Below are positions 8,197 to 17,377 of a DNA stretch of 64,000 nt, in pieces. Under the pieces are notes generated by a model, which saw only the letters and a program-made list of their open reading frames with translations, was not told the DNA's origin and did not search any database. The translations under genes and the position numbers were made by a program. Where the stretch lies: positions 62,001-126,000 of the forward strand of contig JABCZO010000004.1 of NCBI GenBank assembly GCA_013289615.1, written 5' to 3'. The DNA comes from Gammaproteobacteria bacterium. GTDB lineage: Bacteria > Pseudomonadota > Gammaproteobacteria > Steroidobacterales > Steroidobacteraceae. How positions within the stretch are numbered: position 1 is the stretch's first letter; every line of letters starts with the position of its first letter.

Positions 8197-8958
8197 TCAG
8201 CCGGCCGCCGCCAGTAGCGCCTCGACGGTCGCGAGGTCGGCGGCGGTATTGACGTCCTGCCCCGGTGGCACGAGGGCGTCGGCGACGCGGATATCCATGC
8301 CGTGGTCGAGTGCACGCAGCTGTTCGAGCTGCTCGAGCAATTCAAGCGCGCTCGGCGGCAGCGCGGCGATGCGCTGCAGCGCTGCCACGCGATAGGCGTA
8401 GATGCCCAGGTGCCGGCGGGCGCCGGCGTAGCTGGCCTGGCTATCGATTCCGGCCGGAGCACTGTCGCGCGACCACGGAATCGGTGCGCGGCTGAAATAC
8501 AGCGCACGCTGCTGCAGATCGCTGACCACCTTGACCACGTTCGGATCCAGCAGCGCGGCCACGCTGGCCAGCGGCACCGCCAGGGTCGCGATGTCGGTGC
8601 CGGCGCGCGCGGCCAGCATCGCCGCCACCTGATCGATCAGCGCCTCGGGCATCAGCGGCTCATCGCCCTGTACATTCACCACGATATCGGCGTCGCGCCA
8701 GTGCTCGCGGCGCGCGACCTCGGCGATGCGGTCGGTACCCGAGGCGTGCGTACTGGCGGTCATTCGCACCTCGGCCCCGAAGCCGCGCGCGGCGCGTGCA
8801 ATGCGCTCATCGTCGGTGGCGATGATGACCTGCACCGCGCCGGAGCGCTGCGCCCGCTCGTAGACCCACTGGATCAGGAGCTTTCCGGCCAGCGGCAACA
8901 GCGCCTTGCCAGGCAGGCGCGCGGAGCCATAGCGTGCCGGCACGACCACCCGGTACAT
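8197..8958 (-). CDS. kdsB: 3-deoxy-manno-octulosonate cytidylyltransferase
   Basis: It activates Kdo as CMP-Kdo for addition to lipid A in the inner core of lipopolysaccharide; cytoplasmic. The 253-residue protein has the nucleotidyltransferase start VVVPARYGSARLPGKAL (residues 4-20), the TDDERIA segment, and VNVQGDEPLM with metal-binding Asp at about 100. It is convergent with rne, 7 nt apart, and closes the msbA-lpxK-ycaR-kdsB run. Length is as in E. coli (248 aa). Confidence 0.96.
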   Translation of the reverse strand: MYRVVVPARYGSARLPGKALLPLAGKLLIQWVYERAQRSGAVQVIIATDDERIARAARGFGAEVRMTASTHASGTDRIAEVARREHWRDADIVVNVQGDEPLMPEALIDQVAAMLAARAGTDIATLAVPLASVAALLDPNVVKVVSDLQQRALYFSRAPIPWSRDSAPAGIDSQASYAGARRHLGIYAYRVAALQRIAALPPSALELLEQLEQLRALDHGMDIRVADALVPPGQDVNTAADLATVEALLAAAG

Positions 8959-8964
8959 CGCGGG

Positions 8965-9153
8965 CTAGCGCTCCAGCAGCGCGTCGTCGGCGGCGAGCAC
9001 GCGCGCTTCATCCTCGAGCATCACCGGGATGTCGTCGCGGATTGGAAAAGCGAGCCGATCCGCGCGGCAGATCAACAGCGCCTCCGCGCGCTGGTAGCGC
9101 AGCGGGCCCTTGCACACCGGACAGGCCAGAATATCGAGCAGACGTGCATCCAA
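8965..9153 (-). CDS. ycaR: Trm112/YcaR family small protein
   Basis: A 62-residue zinc-ribbon-like protein with CPVCKG near residue 11. The C-terminal [14 protein letters not shown] is typical of YcaR/Trm112-type proteins, which in other systems act as small partners of methyltransferases. The bacterial role is not established. The start is TTG at 9151-9153, supported by GGGAG six nt upstream. Its position between lpxK and kdsB is conserved in gammaproteobacteria. Confidence 0.92.
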   Translation of the reverse strand: MDARLLDILACPVCKGPLRYQRAEALLICRADRLAFPIRDDIPVMLEDEARVLAADDALLER

Positions 9154-9180
9154 GTGATTCTCCCGCGAATACGGCGGCTT

Positions 9181-10209
9181 CTAAGGCGCCAGACTGCGCT
9201 GCAGCCGCGTCAGCAGCGCCGCGCCGTCGGTGCCGGCAAAACTCGCAGCAACTGGCAGATACCAGCGGTTGGCTGCCGCGAACCGGCGGCATTTTACCGC
9301 ATCCTTCTCGGTCATCAGCAACGGCAGATCATCGCCGAACTCAAGCTCGGCCGCGCAATAGGGATGGTGGTCCGGAAACGCATGCGCCACGACCGTCAGT
9401 CCGGCAGCCGCAAGCTGCGTGAAGAAGCGCTGCGGATTGCCGATAGCGGCGATCGCGTGCACGCGCCTGCCGGCCAGGCTCGACAGCGCCATGGGCTGCC
9501 CGTCGCCGGCCAGCGGCCGCAGCCACTCACCGCGCAACCGCATAACAAGCCCGCGCTTCAACCCCGCCCCCTGCAGTGACACGCCACCCTCGCCGTTGAT
9601 CACGACCGCATCCACCGTCGACAGTCGCTGCGGTGGCTCGCGCAATGGACCGGCCGGCAGCAGGTAGCCGTTGCCCATGCCGCGCGCCGCGTCGATCACC
9701 GCGATTTCGAAATCGCGCGCCAGCCGCAGGTGCTGCAGTCCGTCGTCGGCGATGATCACGTCGACGCCGGCGCCGAGCAGCCGCTGCGCCGCGCCGACCC
9801 GGTCGCGCCCGATCGCGACCGGCATACCGGTGCGCAGCCGCAGCAGCAGCGCCTCATCGCCGACCACGGCCACGTCGCTGTCGGGCGCCACCAGCTGCGG
9901 CGCGCGGCCGGCCGCCGCACTACCGCCGTAGCCGCGCAGCACCACCCCCGGGTGCAGCCCGCGTTCGGAGAGCTGCTGCGCCAGCCAGATCACCAGCGGC
10001 GTCTTGCCGCTGCCACCGACGCTTAGGTTTCCCACCACGATGACCGGCCGCGGCAGGCGGTGACTGTGAAGCCGCCCGCGCGCATAAGCCGAGCGCCGCA
10101 GATGCACCAGCAGGCCAAACAGGCGTGCCAGCACGCGCAGCGGCCAGGGCGGCAGCGCGCGAGCGTACCAGATAGCCTGCAGCCGCGCGGCCAGTGTCCG
10201 CCTAGGCAC
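9181..10209 (-). CDS. lpxK: Tetraacyldisaccharide 4'-kinase
   Basis: It phosphorylates the 4' position of the lipid A disaccharide at the inner membrane. The P-loop VVGNLSVGGSGKTPL lies at about residue 58, after an amphipathic/hydrophobic N-terminal region. The downstream DDGLQH block (about 140) and the late LLMTEKDAVKC motif are family hallmarks. I use GTG 10207-10209, which overlaps the msbA stop by 8 nt; an earlier GTG at 10242 is also in frame. Neither has a clear ribosome binding site, which suggests coupling to msbA. 342 aa, close to E. coli (328). Confidence 0.93.
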   Translation of the reverse strand: MPRRTLAARLQAIWYARALPPWPLRVLARLFGLLVHLRRSAYARGRLHSHRLPRPVIVVGNLSVGGSGKTPLVIWLAQQLSERGLHPGVVLRGYGGSAAAGRAPQLVAPDSDVAVVGDEALLLRLRTGMPVAIGRDRVGAAQRLLGAGVDVIIADDGLQHLRLARDFEIAVIDAARGMGNGYLLPAGPLREPPQRLSTVDAVVINGEGGVSLQGAGLKRGLVMRLRGEWLRPLAGDGQPMALSSLAGRRVHAIAAIGNPQRFFTQLAAAGLTVVAHAFPDHHPYCAAELEFGDDLPLLMTEKDAVKCRRFAAANRWYLPVAASFAGTDGAALLTRLQRSLAP

Positions 10210-11977
10210 TGAACTGCAGCCGGTGCAACTCCGCGTAGACACCGTGCTGCTCGAGCAGCTCGGCGTGCGCTCCGGACTCCACCACCCCGCCGTCGCTCAT
10301 CACCAGGATGCGATCGGCACTCTCGATGGTCGATAGTCGGTGCGCGATCACCAGCGTGGTGCGGCTCTTCACCAGCCGATCGAGCGCGTCCTGGATGTGC
10401 CGCTCGGCCGCGGTATCGAGTGACGAGGTCGCCTCATCGAGGATCAGGATCGGCGTGTCGCGCAGCAGTGCGCGCGCGATCGCAATGCGCTGGCGCTGGC
10501 CACCCGAGAGCAGCACGCCGCGATCGCCCACCATGGTGTCGAGGCCCTGCGGCAGCTGCTCGGCGAACTCCATGACGTAGGCGGCGCTGGCCGCCGCCAG
10601 CAGCTGCTGTTCGCCGATGTCGCTCGCCCCGAACACGATGTTGTTGCGGATCGATTCGTTGAACAGCACCACCTCCTGGCTCACCAGGCTCATCTGGCGG
10701 CGCAGGTCGGCCAGGCGGTAGTCGCGGATATCGACGCCGTCGATCAGCACCACGCCCGAGGTCGGATCGTAGAAGCGCGGCAGCAGCGAGACCAGCGTGG
10801 ACTTGCCGCTGCCGGAACGCCCGACGATCGCCAGCGTGCTGCCCGCCGGCACCGTCAGGTTGACCTGGCGCAGCACCGCGCCGTTCTCGGTCGCATACTC
10901 GAAGCTGACGTCGCGAAATTCGACTTCGCCGCGCACCCGCCGGGGCGCGTAGCTGCCGCCCTGCGGTTCGCTTGGCCCGTCGAGTACGGCGAACACGCTG
11001 GCACCGGCGGCGATGCCCTGCTGCAGCGGACCGGCGACGTTCAATATGCGCCGCAGCGGCTGCGACACCAGCATGGCTGCGATGATGAATGGGATCAGAT
11101 CGGCGACCGTCATGGTGCCGGCGGCGATCTCGCGGTTGGCGATCAGCAGCACGGCGGCGAGCCCGAGCGCGGCCAGCATCTGCACGATCGGATTGCTGAT
11201 CGAGCGCGCCGAGATCAGCCGCACGTTGGTGTGGCGATTGAGCTCGTTGGCCTGATCGAACAGCCGCAGGATGTGCTCCTGGGCATTGAACACCTTGACC
11301 ACGCGATGGGCCTCGAGGGCTTCCTTCGATACGCGCGTGACGTCGCCCATCGAGTTCTGGATGCGGGTGCTGTAGCGGCGAAAACGGATGTTGACGTTGC
11401 GCACCAGCCAGGCGATGACCGGGGCGGCCACCATCAGGCACAGGGCCAGGCGCCAGTTGAGGTAGAACAGCGCCCCGACATTGAACATGATCGCGAGCGA
11501 GTCGCGGATCATCACCGTCAACGAATCGGTGGTGGCCGCCGCCACCATCTCGGCATTGTAGGTCAGGCGGTTGAGCTTCACCGCCGAGGACTCGCGATCG
11601 TATTGCGCCGTCGGCAGTTGCAGGTAGTGGGCGAATAATTCGCCGCGGATCGCCTTGACGACCTGCCGGCCGACCCAGAACGGAAAATAATTGGCGAGGT
11701 AATCACCCACCCCGCGCGACAGGAAAATCAGCAGCACGCCCAGCGGCAGCCATCGCAGCACGCTCTGGTGCTGTTGCAGCGCCAGCGCATCGTGCAGATA
11801 GGTCTTGGTGAAGAACACCGTGATCAGATCGCTGCCGGCGTACAGCACCATGCCCACGACGCCGACCAGGTACATGGCGCGATAAGGCCAGGCGTAGCGC
11901 AGCAGCCGCGCATAGATCTTGCGCGCCCGCTGCACGCCCTCCGGCGCTGCAGCAGCACCCGTGGCAGCATCGTTCAA
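10202..11977 (-). CDS. msbA: Lipid A export ABC transporter MsbA
   Basis: A half-transporter that flips lipid A-core across the inner membrane. The 591-residue protein has an N-terminal six-helix exporter domain (about 30-330) and a C-terminal ATPase. The ATPase has Walker A GRSGSGKST (about 390), signature LSGGQRQR and Walker B LILDEATSS. The start codon is TTG at 11975-11977, overlapping the exbD stop as TTGA. The neighbours lpxK and kdsB complete the lipid A branch. Confidence 0.94.
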   Translation of the reverse strand: MNDAATGAAAAPEGVQRARKIYARLLRYAWPYRAMYLVGVVGMVLYAGSDLITVFFTKTYLHDALALQQHQSVLRWLPLGVLLIFLSRGVGDYLANYFPFWVGRQVVKAIRGELFAHYLQLPTAQYDRESSAVKLNRLTYNAEMVAAATTDSLTVMIRDSLAIMFNVGALFYLNWRLALCLMVAAPVIAWLVRNVNIRFRRYSTRIQNSMGDVTRVSKEALEAHRVVKVFNAQEHILRLFDQANELNRHTNVRLISARSISNPIVQMLAALGLAAVLLIANREIAAGTMTVADLIPFIIAAMLVSQPLRRILNVAGPLQQGIAAGASVFAVLDGPSEPQGGSYAPRRVRGEVEFRDVSFEYATENGAVLRQVNLTVPAGSTLAIVGRSGSGKSTLVSLLPRFYDPTSGVVLIDGVDIRDYRLADLRRQMSLVSQEVVLFNESIRNNIVFGASDIGEQQLLAAASAAYVMEFAEQLPQGLDTMVGDRGVLLSGGQRQRIAIARALLRDTPILILDEATSSLDTAAERHIQDALDRLVKSRTTLVIAHRLSTIESADRILVMSDGGVVESGAHAELLEQHGVYAELHRLQFSA

Positions 11978-12408
11978 GGCGGCGCCGCTCCGGAGTCGTT
12001 CACCGTGGCAACGTTCATCTGCGTGAAGCCGAGCCGACCCAGCACATCCATCGCCGTGACCACCGCCTGATGGCTGGCGCGGCCGTCGGCCCGGATGGTC
12101 ACCGGCGCGGCGCGCGAGCTGTTACCGACGCTCTTGAGGATGGCCGCGCGCAGCGTGTCGGGGCTCGAATTGATCAGCTCGCGCGAGTTCACCAGGTAGG
12201 AGCCGCCGGCGCTGACCGTGACCACCAGTCCTTCGTCGGCCGGGCGCTGCGTGGGCAGCGAACTCGCCTGCGGCAGGCGGATTCGCAGCCGGCCCTCGGC
12301 GGTGAAGTTGGATGACAGCATGAAGAACACGACCAGCAGCAGCACCACGTCGATCAGCGACACCACGTTGATCTCCGGCTCCTCACTGCGACGCGGCTTG
12401 AATTTCAT
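11974..12408 (-). CDS. exbD: ExbD/TolR family biopolymer transport protein
   Basis: A 144-residue inner-membrane protein with one N-terminal transmembrane helix. The proton-pathway Asp is in INVVSLIDVVLLLVVFF (Asp at about 20), followed by a periplasmic domain. The open frame runs further upstream, but ATG 12406-12408 gives the standard start, MKFKPRRSEEPEINVV. With ExbB it converts proton motive force into work on an outer-membrane or periplasmic partner. No TonB-like gene is next to it, so the partner is unknown. Confidence 0.9.
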   Translation of the reverse strand: MKFKPRRSEEPEINVVSLIDVVLLLVVFFMLSSNFTAEGRLRIRLPQASSLPTQRPADEGLVVTVSAGGSYLVNSRELINSSPDTLRAAILKSVGNSSRAAPVTIRADGRASHQAVVTAMDVLGRLGFTQMNVATVNDSGAAPP

Positions 12409-12440
12409 GGTTGCGTTGGCGAAATCCGGTGCTCGAGCCT

Positions 12441-13079
12441 TTAGCTCGGCGCCGCCTGGGGCGCGGCGTCGTTGCGCGCCGCGTGCTCGACCGCGTCGGC
12501 CAGGCGCAGCGCATGCTTTTCCATCTCGACCACTATCCCATCGACGCGACCGCGCAGATAGCGGTAGGCGACCAGCGAGGGAATCGCGACGCACAGTCCG
12601 GCCGCGGTCGCCACCAATGCCTCGGCGATGCCGCCCGAGAGCATGCGCGGATCTCCGGCGCCGCCGGCGTTGATCGCATTGAAGGCCTTGATGATGCCGG
12701 TGACGGTGCCGAGCAGCCCGAGCAGCGGCGACACCCCGGCGATGGTGCCCAGGGTATTCAGGAAACGCTCCAGCTCATGCACCACATGTCGCCCGGTATC
12801 TTCGAGCCGCTCCATCAGCACTTCGCGCGGCCGGTCGCGGTTGGCGAGCCCCGCCGCCAGCAGTTTACCGAGCGGCGAATTCTGCTCCAGGGCGGCGATG
12901 ACCTTGTCGTTGATCTGATTCGCTTCCACCAGCTTCCAGACCTTACGGGTCAGATCCGGCGGCAGAACGCGTCGATCTTGCAGGGTCCAGAGCCGCTCCA
13001 GGATGATCGCCGCGGCGACGATCGAGCACAGAATGATGGGCCACATCAATGCCCCGCCCGCCTGCACGATTTCCCACAT
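12441..13079 (-). CDS. exbB: ExbB/TolQ/MotA family proton channel protein
   Basis: A 212-residue inner-membrane protein. A first helix near the N-terminus (ALMWPIILCSIVAAAIIL) is followed by a cytoplasmic loop. The conserved pair of helices comes next, seen as GVSPLLGLLGTVTGIIKAF (about 117-135) and EALVATAAGLCVAIPSLVAY (about 152-172). It forms the stator with ExbD, 32 nt downstream. Placement before lpxK/msbA is shared with Pseudomonas-type genomes; whether it has a role in lipopolysaccharide or lipoprotein transport is unknown. Confidence 0.92.
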   Translation of the reverse strand: MWEIVQAGGALMWPIILCSIVAAAIILERLWTLQDRRVLPPDLTRKVWKLVEANQINDKVIAALEQNSPLGKLLAAGLANRDRPREVLMERLEDTGRHVVHELERFLNTLGTIAGVSPLLGLLGTVTGIIKAFNAINAGGAGDPRMLSGGIAEALVATAAGLCVAIPSLVAYRYLRGRVDGIVVEMEKHALRLADAVEHAARNDAAPQAAPS

Positions 13080-13206
13080 CTGCCAGTGCCACTCCTGTGA
13101 CTTTGCTCACGATTTAGGCGAGGGCATGATACCTAAAGCGCCCGACCGGCAGCGCAGTTTCGCTACGCCGCGCTTATGAGTGCGGCGCGCCAACTGCTAC
13201 AGTGGC

Positions 13207-13746
13207 ATGGTCATGTCCCGAAGAATCGTCAAATACATTGCGCGGCTGATCCACACGCGGCGCCACAAGTGGTACCTGAGCATCTTCGGCGAACGGCTCA
13301 CCGATTCGCGCCTGTGGTCGCTGAACCGCCACGCGATCACCGCGGCCTTCGGTGTCGGCATCGGCGTGAGCTTCATCCCGCTGCCGGTGCATGTGCTGCT
13401 GGTGGTGCTGGCGGCCATCACCTGGCGGCTCAATGTTGCGGTCGGCATTGCCGCCGCCTATATCGTCAATCCGCTCACCATGGTGCCGATCTATTACTCG
13501 GCCTACCGCGTCGGCGCCTGGCTGCTGCGCTATCGCCCGCGTCACTTCGAATTTCATCCGAACTGGAACTGGCTCGAGCACGGTCTGGGCCCGGCCTGGA
13601 AGCCGTTCCTGCTCGGCTGCCTGGTGTGTGGCATCGTCACCGGCCTGACCGGACGCTTCGTGCTCGAGTGGAGCTGGCGGCTGGCGACCCTGCACCGCTA
13701 CCGCCACCGCAGGGAGCGGCGTCGGGCTTATAAGCTCGCCGGCTGA
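13207..13746 (+). CDS. DUF2062 membrane protein
   Basis: A 179-residue integral membrane protein of the DUF2062 family. Hydrophobic stretches lie at about 47-75, 80-105 and 135-160. Family-typical polar-to-membrane junctions include SFIPLPVH and [13 protein letters not shown]. Function is not established. I use ATG 13207 (a second ATG at 13213 is equally possible); the frame is open from 13180. Its 3' end overlaps the 3' end of lolD on the other strand by 19 nt. It commonly accompanies lol and exb genes. Confidence 0.85.
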   Translation: MVMSRRIVKYIARLIHTRRHKWYLSIFGERLTDSRLWSLNRHAITAAFGVGIGVSFIPLPVHVLLVVLAAITWRLNVAVGIAAAYIVNPLTMVPIYYSAYRVGAWLLRYRPRHFEFHPNWNWLEHGLGPAWKPFLLGCLVCGIVTGLTGRFVLEWSWRLATLHRYRHRRERRRAYKLAG

Positions 13747-14432
13747 CGCAAGCGGCCGCCGCTGAGTTCCAGCACCCGGTCCATGCGCGCGGCCAGCCGG
13801 CCGTCGTGCGTCACCACCACCAGGCTGGTGCCAAATTCACGGTTCAGATCGAGCATCAGCGCGAATAGCTGTTCGGCATTGCGACCGTCGAGGTTGCCGG
13901 TCGGCTCATCGGCCAGTACCAGCGCCGGTGAGGTCACCAGCGCGCGTGCCACCGCGGTGCGCTGGCGCTCGCCACCCGAGAGCTGATGCGGCCGGTGATT
14001 GAGCCGCTCGGCCAGGCCTACGCGCGTGAGCAGGTCGCGCGCACGCGCGGCGGCACTGGCGCTGCGCTCGCGCCGTACCAGCAGCGGCATCGCGACGTTT
14101 TCCAGTGCCGAGAATTCCGGCAGCAGGTGATGGAACTGGTAGACGAAGCCGATGGTGCGATTGCGCAGCGCGCTGCGCTCTTTCTCCGCCAGCGCGTGAA
14201 TGTTGCGTCCAGCCACCTCGACCACGCCGGCATCGGGCCGGTCGAGTCCGCCCAGGATCTGCAGCAGCGTGGTCTTGCCCGAGCCCGAGGCACCGATGAT
14301 CGCCAGCCGCTCGCCGCGCGCGACCGTGAGTTCCACGCCGGTGAGCACCTCGAGCGTGGACGTGCCCTCGCGAAAGCTGCGGCACACCGCGCGCGCCGTC
14401 AGTACCGCAGCGTTACCGATGGCCTCAGTCAT
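13728..14432 (-). CDS. lolD: Lipoprotein-releasing system ATP-binding protein LolD
   Basis: ATPase of the LolCDE complex that extracts outer-membrane lipoproteins from the inner membrane and passes them to LolA. The 234-residue protein has Walker [10 protein letters not shown] (about 48), a Q-loop [10 protein letters not shown], signature LSGGERQR and Walker [13 protein letters not shown]. The LolD-type [16 protein letters not shown] stretch is diagnostic. ATG 14430-14432 overlaps the end of the upstream permease gene by 8 nt. Confidence 0.94.
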   Translation of the reverse strand: MTEAIGNAAVLTARAVCRSFREGTSTLEVLTGVELTVARGERLAIIGASGSGKTTLLQILGGLDRPDAGVVEVAGRNIHALAEKERSALRNRTIGFVYQFHHLLPEFSALENVAMPLLVRRERSASAAARARDLLTRVGLAERLNHRPHQLSGGERQRTAVARALVTSPALVLADEPTGNLDGRNAEQLFALMLDLNREFGTSLVVVTHDGRLAARMDRVLELSGGRLRQPASL

Positions 14433-15678
14433 GCCGCAGTGCCTCGGCCGGTTGCGTGCCGGCGGCGCGCCAGGCCGGATACAGCGTCGCCAGCGCACAT
14501 AGCACGAACGCCACGCCGCAGATGCGCAGCACATCGCCGATCTCGGCATACGCCGGCAGGTCGCTCATGAAGTAGACCTTGGCATCCAGAAAGTGCGTGC
14601 CCAGCGCACGCTCGAGCACGTGCACCAGCGCCTCCAGATTGGCCGCCAGGATCAGGCCGAGCGCCGCCCCGGCGCTGGTGCCGGCCAGGCCAATGAACGC
14701 GCCCTGGATCGAGAACGCCGCCAGGATATTGTGAGGTCCGGCGCCAAGCGTACGCAGGATCGCGATGTCGGAGCGCTTCTCCTTCACCACCATCACCAGC
14801 GCGGCGACGATGTTGAAGGCGGCCACCGCGACCACCAGCAGCAGGATCACGAACAGCATCGACTTGGTGATCTCGATCGAACGGAAGAAATTACTGTGCA
14901 CGCGCGTCCAGTCGCTGACGAAGTAGCCACCGCCGAGGCTCAGCGCCAGATCGCGCACCACGCGCGGCGCCTGGAAAGCATCCGTGAGCGTCAGCCGCAC
15001 GCCGGTGACGCCATCGCCCATCTGGTAGACGCGCGCAGCATCCTTCAGCTGCACCAGCGCCAAGCCACGATCGTATTCGTACATCCCGGAGTGGAAGATC
15101 CCCGCGACCCGGAAGCGGCGCATGCGTGGTTCGACGCCGGCCGGCGTCGCATTGCCCTGCGGCGCAATCAGCACCAGGTCATCGCCAACCGCGACCGCGA
15201 GCGCGGCGGCCAGCGCATCGCCGAGGATGATGCGGTAGCCGCCGTCGCTAAGATCCTCGAGGCGGCCGCCGCGGATGCGTTCGGCCAGCCCGACCGCGCG
15301 CCGTTCCTGCTCCGGCAACACGCCGCGGATGGTGGTGCCGGCGGTGTGCGCACCATGCATCAGCAGCGCCTGTGCCTCGATGTACGGTACCGCCGCCTCG
15401 ACACCCGGCAGCGTCAGTGCCTGTGCCTGGTCGCGCCGCCAGTCGTCCAGCCTGCCGCTCAGTCCGGTGAGCGTGGCATGCGAGGTGACGCTCAGGATGC
15501 GCATCCTGAGCTCACGCTGGAAGCCGTTCATCACCGACAGCACGACGATCAGCACCGCAACCCCGACCGCCAGCCCGAGCGCCGAGACCAGCGAAATAAA
15601 AGACAGGAAGCCGCGTCCGCGCGTCGAGCGCAGGTAGCGTGTGCCGAGCAACCATTCGTAAGCCAACGCCGCGATCAC
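14425..15678 (-). CDS. lolE: LolC/LolE family lipoprotein-releasing permease (second copy)
   Basis: A 417-residue inner-membrane subunit of the lipoprotein-releasing complex. An N-terminal helix ([28 protein letters not shown], about 24-51) is followed by a large periplasmic domain. Three C-terminal helices include [23 protein letters not shown] at about 270. This is the MacB/FtsX-like topology of LolC/E. It directly precedes lolD and follows its paralogue with a 4-nt overlap. Which paralogue is LolC and which LolE cannot be decided without alignment; the symbol is by position. Confidence 0.88.
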   Translation of the reverse strand: MIAALAYEWLLGTRYLRSTRGRGFLSFISLVSALGLAVGVAVLIVVLSVMNGFQRELRMRILSVTSHATLTGLSGRLDDWRRDQAQALTLPGVEAAVPYIEAQALLMHGAHTAGTTIRGVLPEQERRAVGLAERIRGGRLEDLSDGGYRIILGDALAAALAVAVGDDLVLIAPQGNATPAGVEPRMRRFRVAGIFHSGMYEYDRGLALVQLKDAARVYQMGDGVTGVRLTLTDAFQAPRVVRDLALSLGGGYFVSDWTRVHSNFFRSIEITKSMLFVILLLVVAVAAFNIVAALVMVVKEKRSDIAILRTLGAGPHNILAAFSIQGAFIGLAGTSAGAALGLILAANLEALVHVLERALGTHFLDAKVYFMSDLPAYAEIGDVLRICGVAFVLCALATLYPAWRAAGTQPAEALRHD

Positions 15679-16922
15679 TCGTAGCGCAGCGCGTCGGCCG
15701 GCGGCGTACGCGCGGCGGACAGCGCCGGGTACACCGTGGACAGCAGCGTCAGCGCGAATGCCGCGGCGCTGATCCAGGCGACGTCATGCAGGTGCAGCTC
15801 GGCGGGAATGCTGGTGATGTAATAGACCTGCGAATCCAGAAACTGAAAATGCAGCAGCCGCTCGAGCAGCGGCACGATGGTGCTGACATTGCGCGCCAGC
15901 CCCACACCCAGGACGATCCCGGCGGCAACCCCGAACCATCCGATCGCCAGTCCCTGGACGATGAAGGTCTGCATGATGCTGCGCGGCGAGGCGCCGAAGG
16001 TGCGCAGGATCGCGATGTCGGTGCGCTTGTCGTTCACCACCATCACCAGCATCGCCACGATGTTGAACGCCGCCACGCCGACGATCAGCAGCAGGATCAG
16101 CGCCATCATGGTCTTCTCGATGCGGATGGCGCGAAAGTAGCTGGCATTCTCCTGGGTCCAGTCGCTGGTGGTGTAGCCGCTGCCCACCGCGGCACGCACC
16201 GCCGGCATGAACTGATCCACCTTCAGCGCGTCGGTGAAGCGCAGGCGCAGGCCGCTCGCGCCCTGCGCCAGCGGCGCGAAGGCGCGCACATCGGCGAGCT
16301 GGGCCAGCACCAGCGTATTGTCGTGGTCCTCCAGGCCCGCCTGGAACACCCCGCCCACCTTGAACTCGCGCAAGCGCGGTTCCGGCGTGCCATTGGCCGT
16401 GGCCATCGGCACCAGCAGCGTGACCGCATCGCCAAGCTGCACGCCAAGCTGATCGGCGATGTCGCGCCCCAGGATGATCGCATTGCTGCCGGGCTGCAGC
16501 GAGCCGAGATCGCCCTGCACCAGCAGCGGCCGCACATCGGCGACCGCGGCCTCCAGAGTCGGATCGATGCCGCGCAGTTGCACCGGCAGCATTTCCGGCT
16601 GGCGCACCGCCAACGCCGTGAGTTCCATGTACGGCGCCACGCCGACCACGCCCGGCAGGCGCTGCAGCCGCGCGCGCAGCGCGGCATCGGCATCGCCGGC
16701 AGCCTCGCCGGTGGCCGTGACGTGAGCCTGCGCGTTGAGCGACAGCAGCCGCTCGCGCAGCTCGCCTTCAAAGCCGTTCATGACCGACAGGATCACGATC
16801 AACGCGGCGACGCCGAGCGACACGCCGGCGAGCGACACCCAGGTGATCAGCGAGACGAAGAACTTGTGCTGCCGCGAGCGTACGTAACGCAGACCGATGA
16901 AGACTGACAGCGGCTGAAACAT
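15675..16922 (-). CDS. lolC: LolC/LolE family lipoprotein-releasing permease (first copy)
   Basis: A 415-residue paralogue of the downstream permease with the same architecture. An N-terminal helix contains SLGVAALIVILSVMNGFEGEL (about 36-56), followed by a large periplasmic domain, a helix [21 protein letters not shown] near 275, and two more C-terminal helices. The start is ATG 16920-16922, giving the family-typical MFQPLSVFIGLRYVRSRQ; the open frame upstream has no membrane-protein character. It is the first gene of the lolC-lolE-lolD operon. Confidence 0.88.
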   Translation of the reverse strand: MFQPLSVFIGLRYVRSRQHKFFVSLITWVSLAGVSLGVAALIVILSVMNGFEGELRERLLSLNAQAHVTATGEAAGDADAALRARLQRLPGVVGVAPYMELTALAVRQPEMLPVQLRGIDPTLEAAVADVRPLLVQGDLGSLQPGSNAIILGRDIADQLGVQLGDAVTLLVPMATANGTPEPRLREFKVGGVFQAGLEDHDNTLVLAQLADVRAFAPLAQGASGLRLRFTDALKVDQFMPAVRAAVGSGYTTSDWTQENASYFRAIRIEKTMMALILLLIVGVAAFNIVAMLVMVVNDKRTDIAILRTFGASPRSIMQTFIVQGLAIGWFGVAAGIVLGVGLARNVSTIVPLLERLLHFQFLDSQVYYITSIPAELHLHDVAWISAAAFALTLLSTVYPALSAARTPPADALRYE

Positions 16923-17059
16923 GCGCTTGGCATTAAAGCACAGCCCCCCGTAAAACAGGACCTGGATCACAAAACCGGGCCGGTATGCAGGCGGCGAAGT
17001 CCGCACGCTGTCGCGCCGGTGCTATAGTTCTGCCTCTGGCCCAAGCGTACAGGTGCACC

Positions 17060-17368
17060 ATGACTGGCACGAAGAACCTTGCAGTGACCCTGGCCATCGG
17101 CCTGGGCACGGCGCTCGCCGCCATGTTCGCCGGCGCCGCGCAGGCGGAGACGGTGGCCAACGGCGACCAGGTCATGGTGCGCGAGTCGGATCTGCCGCGC
17201 CCGGGGCGCGGCATGACGATGCACGCGGTCGAGGCCAAGTTCGGCGCCCCGGCGGCGCGCCATGAGGCGGTCGGTGAGCCGCCGATCTCACGCTGGGATT
17301 ACCCCGGCTTTCGGGTGTTCTTCGAGCGAGACCGCGTGATCCACGCCGTGGTCGATCCGGCGTCCTAG
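17060..17368 (+). CDS. Small exported protein of unknown function
   Basis: A 102-residue protein with a signal peptide (hydrophobic core LAVTLAIGLGTALAAMFAGAAQA, likely cleavage after AQA at about residue 31). The mature domain has GMTMHAVEAKFGAPAARHEAVG followed by RWDYPGFRVFFERDRVIHAVV. This resembles the short helix-helix-sheet layout of BamE/SmpA-like domains, in which a G-x-V-x-x-x-G-x-P segment precedes a Tyr/Phe-rich sheet. That is a structural impression, not an identification. The start is ATG 17060 with AGGTG six nt upstream. It is convergent with the ABC permease (9 nt gap). Confidence 0.75.
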   Translation: MTGTKNLAVTLAIGLGTALAAMFAGAAQAETVANGDQVMVRESDLPRPGRGMTMHAVEAKFGAPAARHEAVGEPPISRWDYPGFRVFFERDRVIHAVVDPAS

Positions 17369-17377
17369 CGCTCGCCG

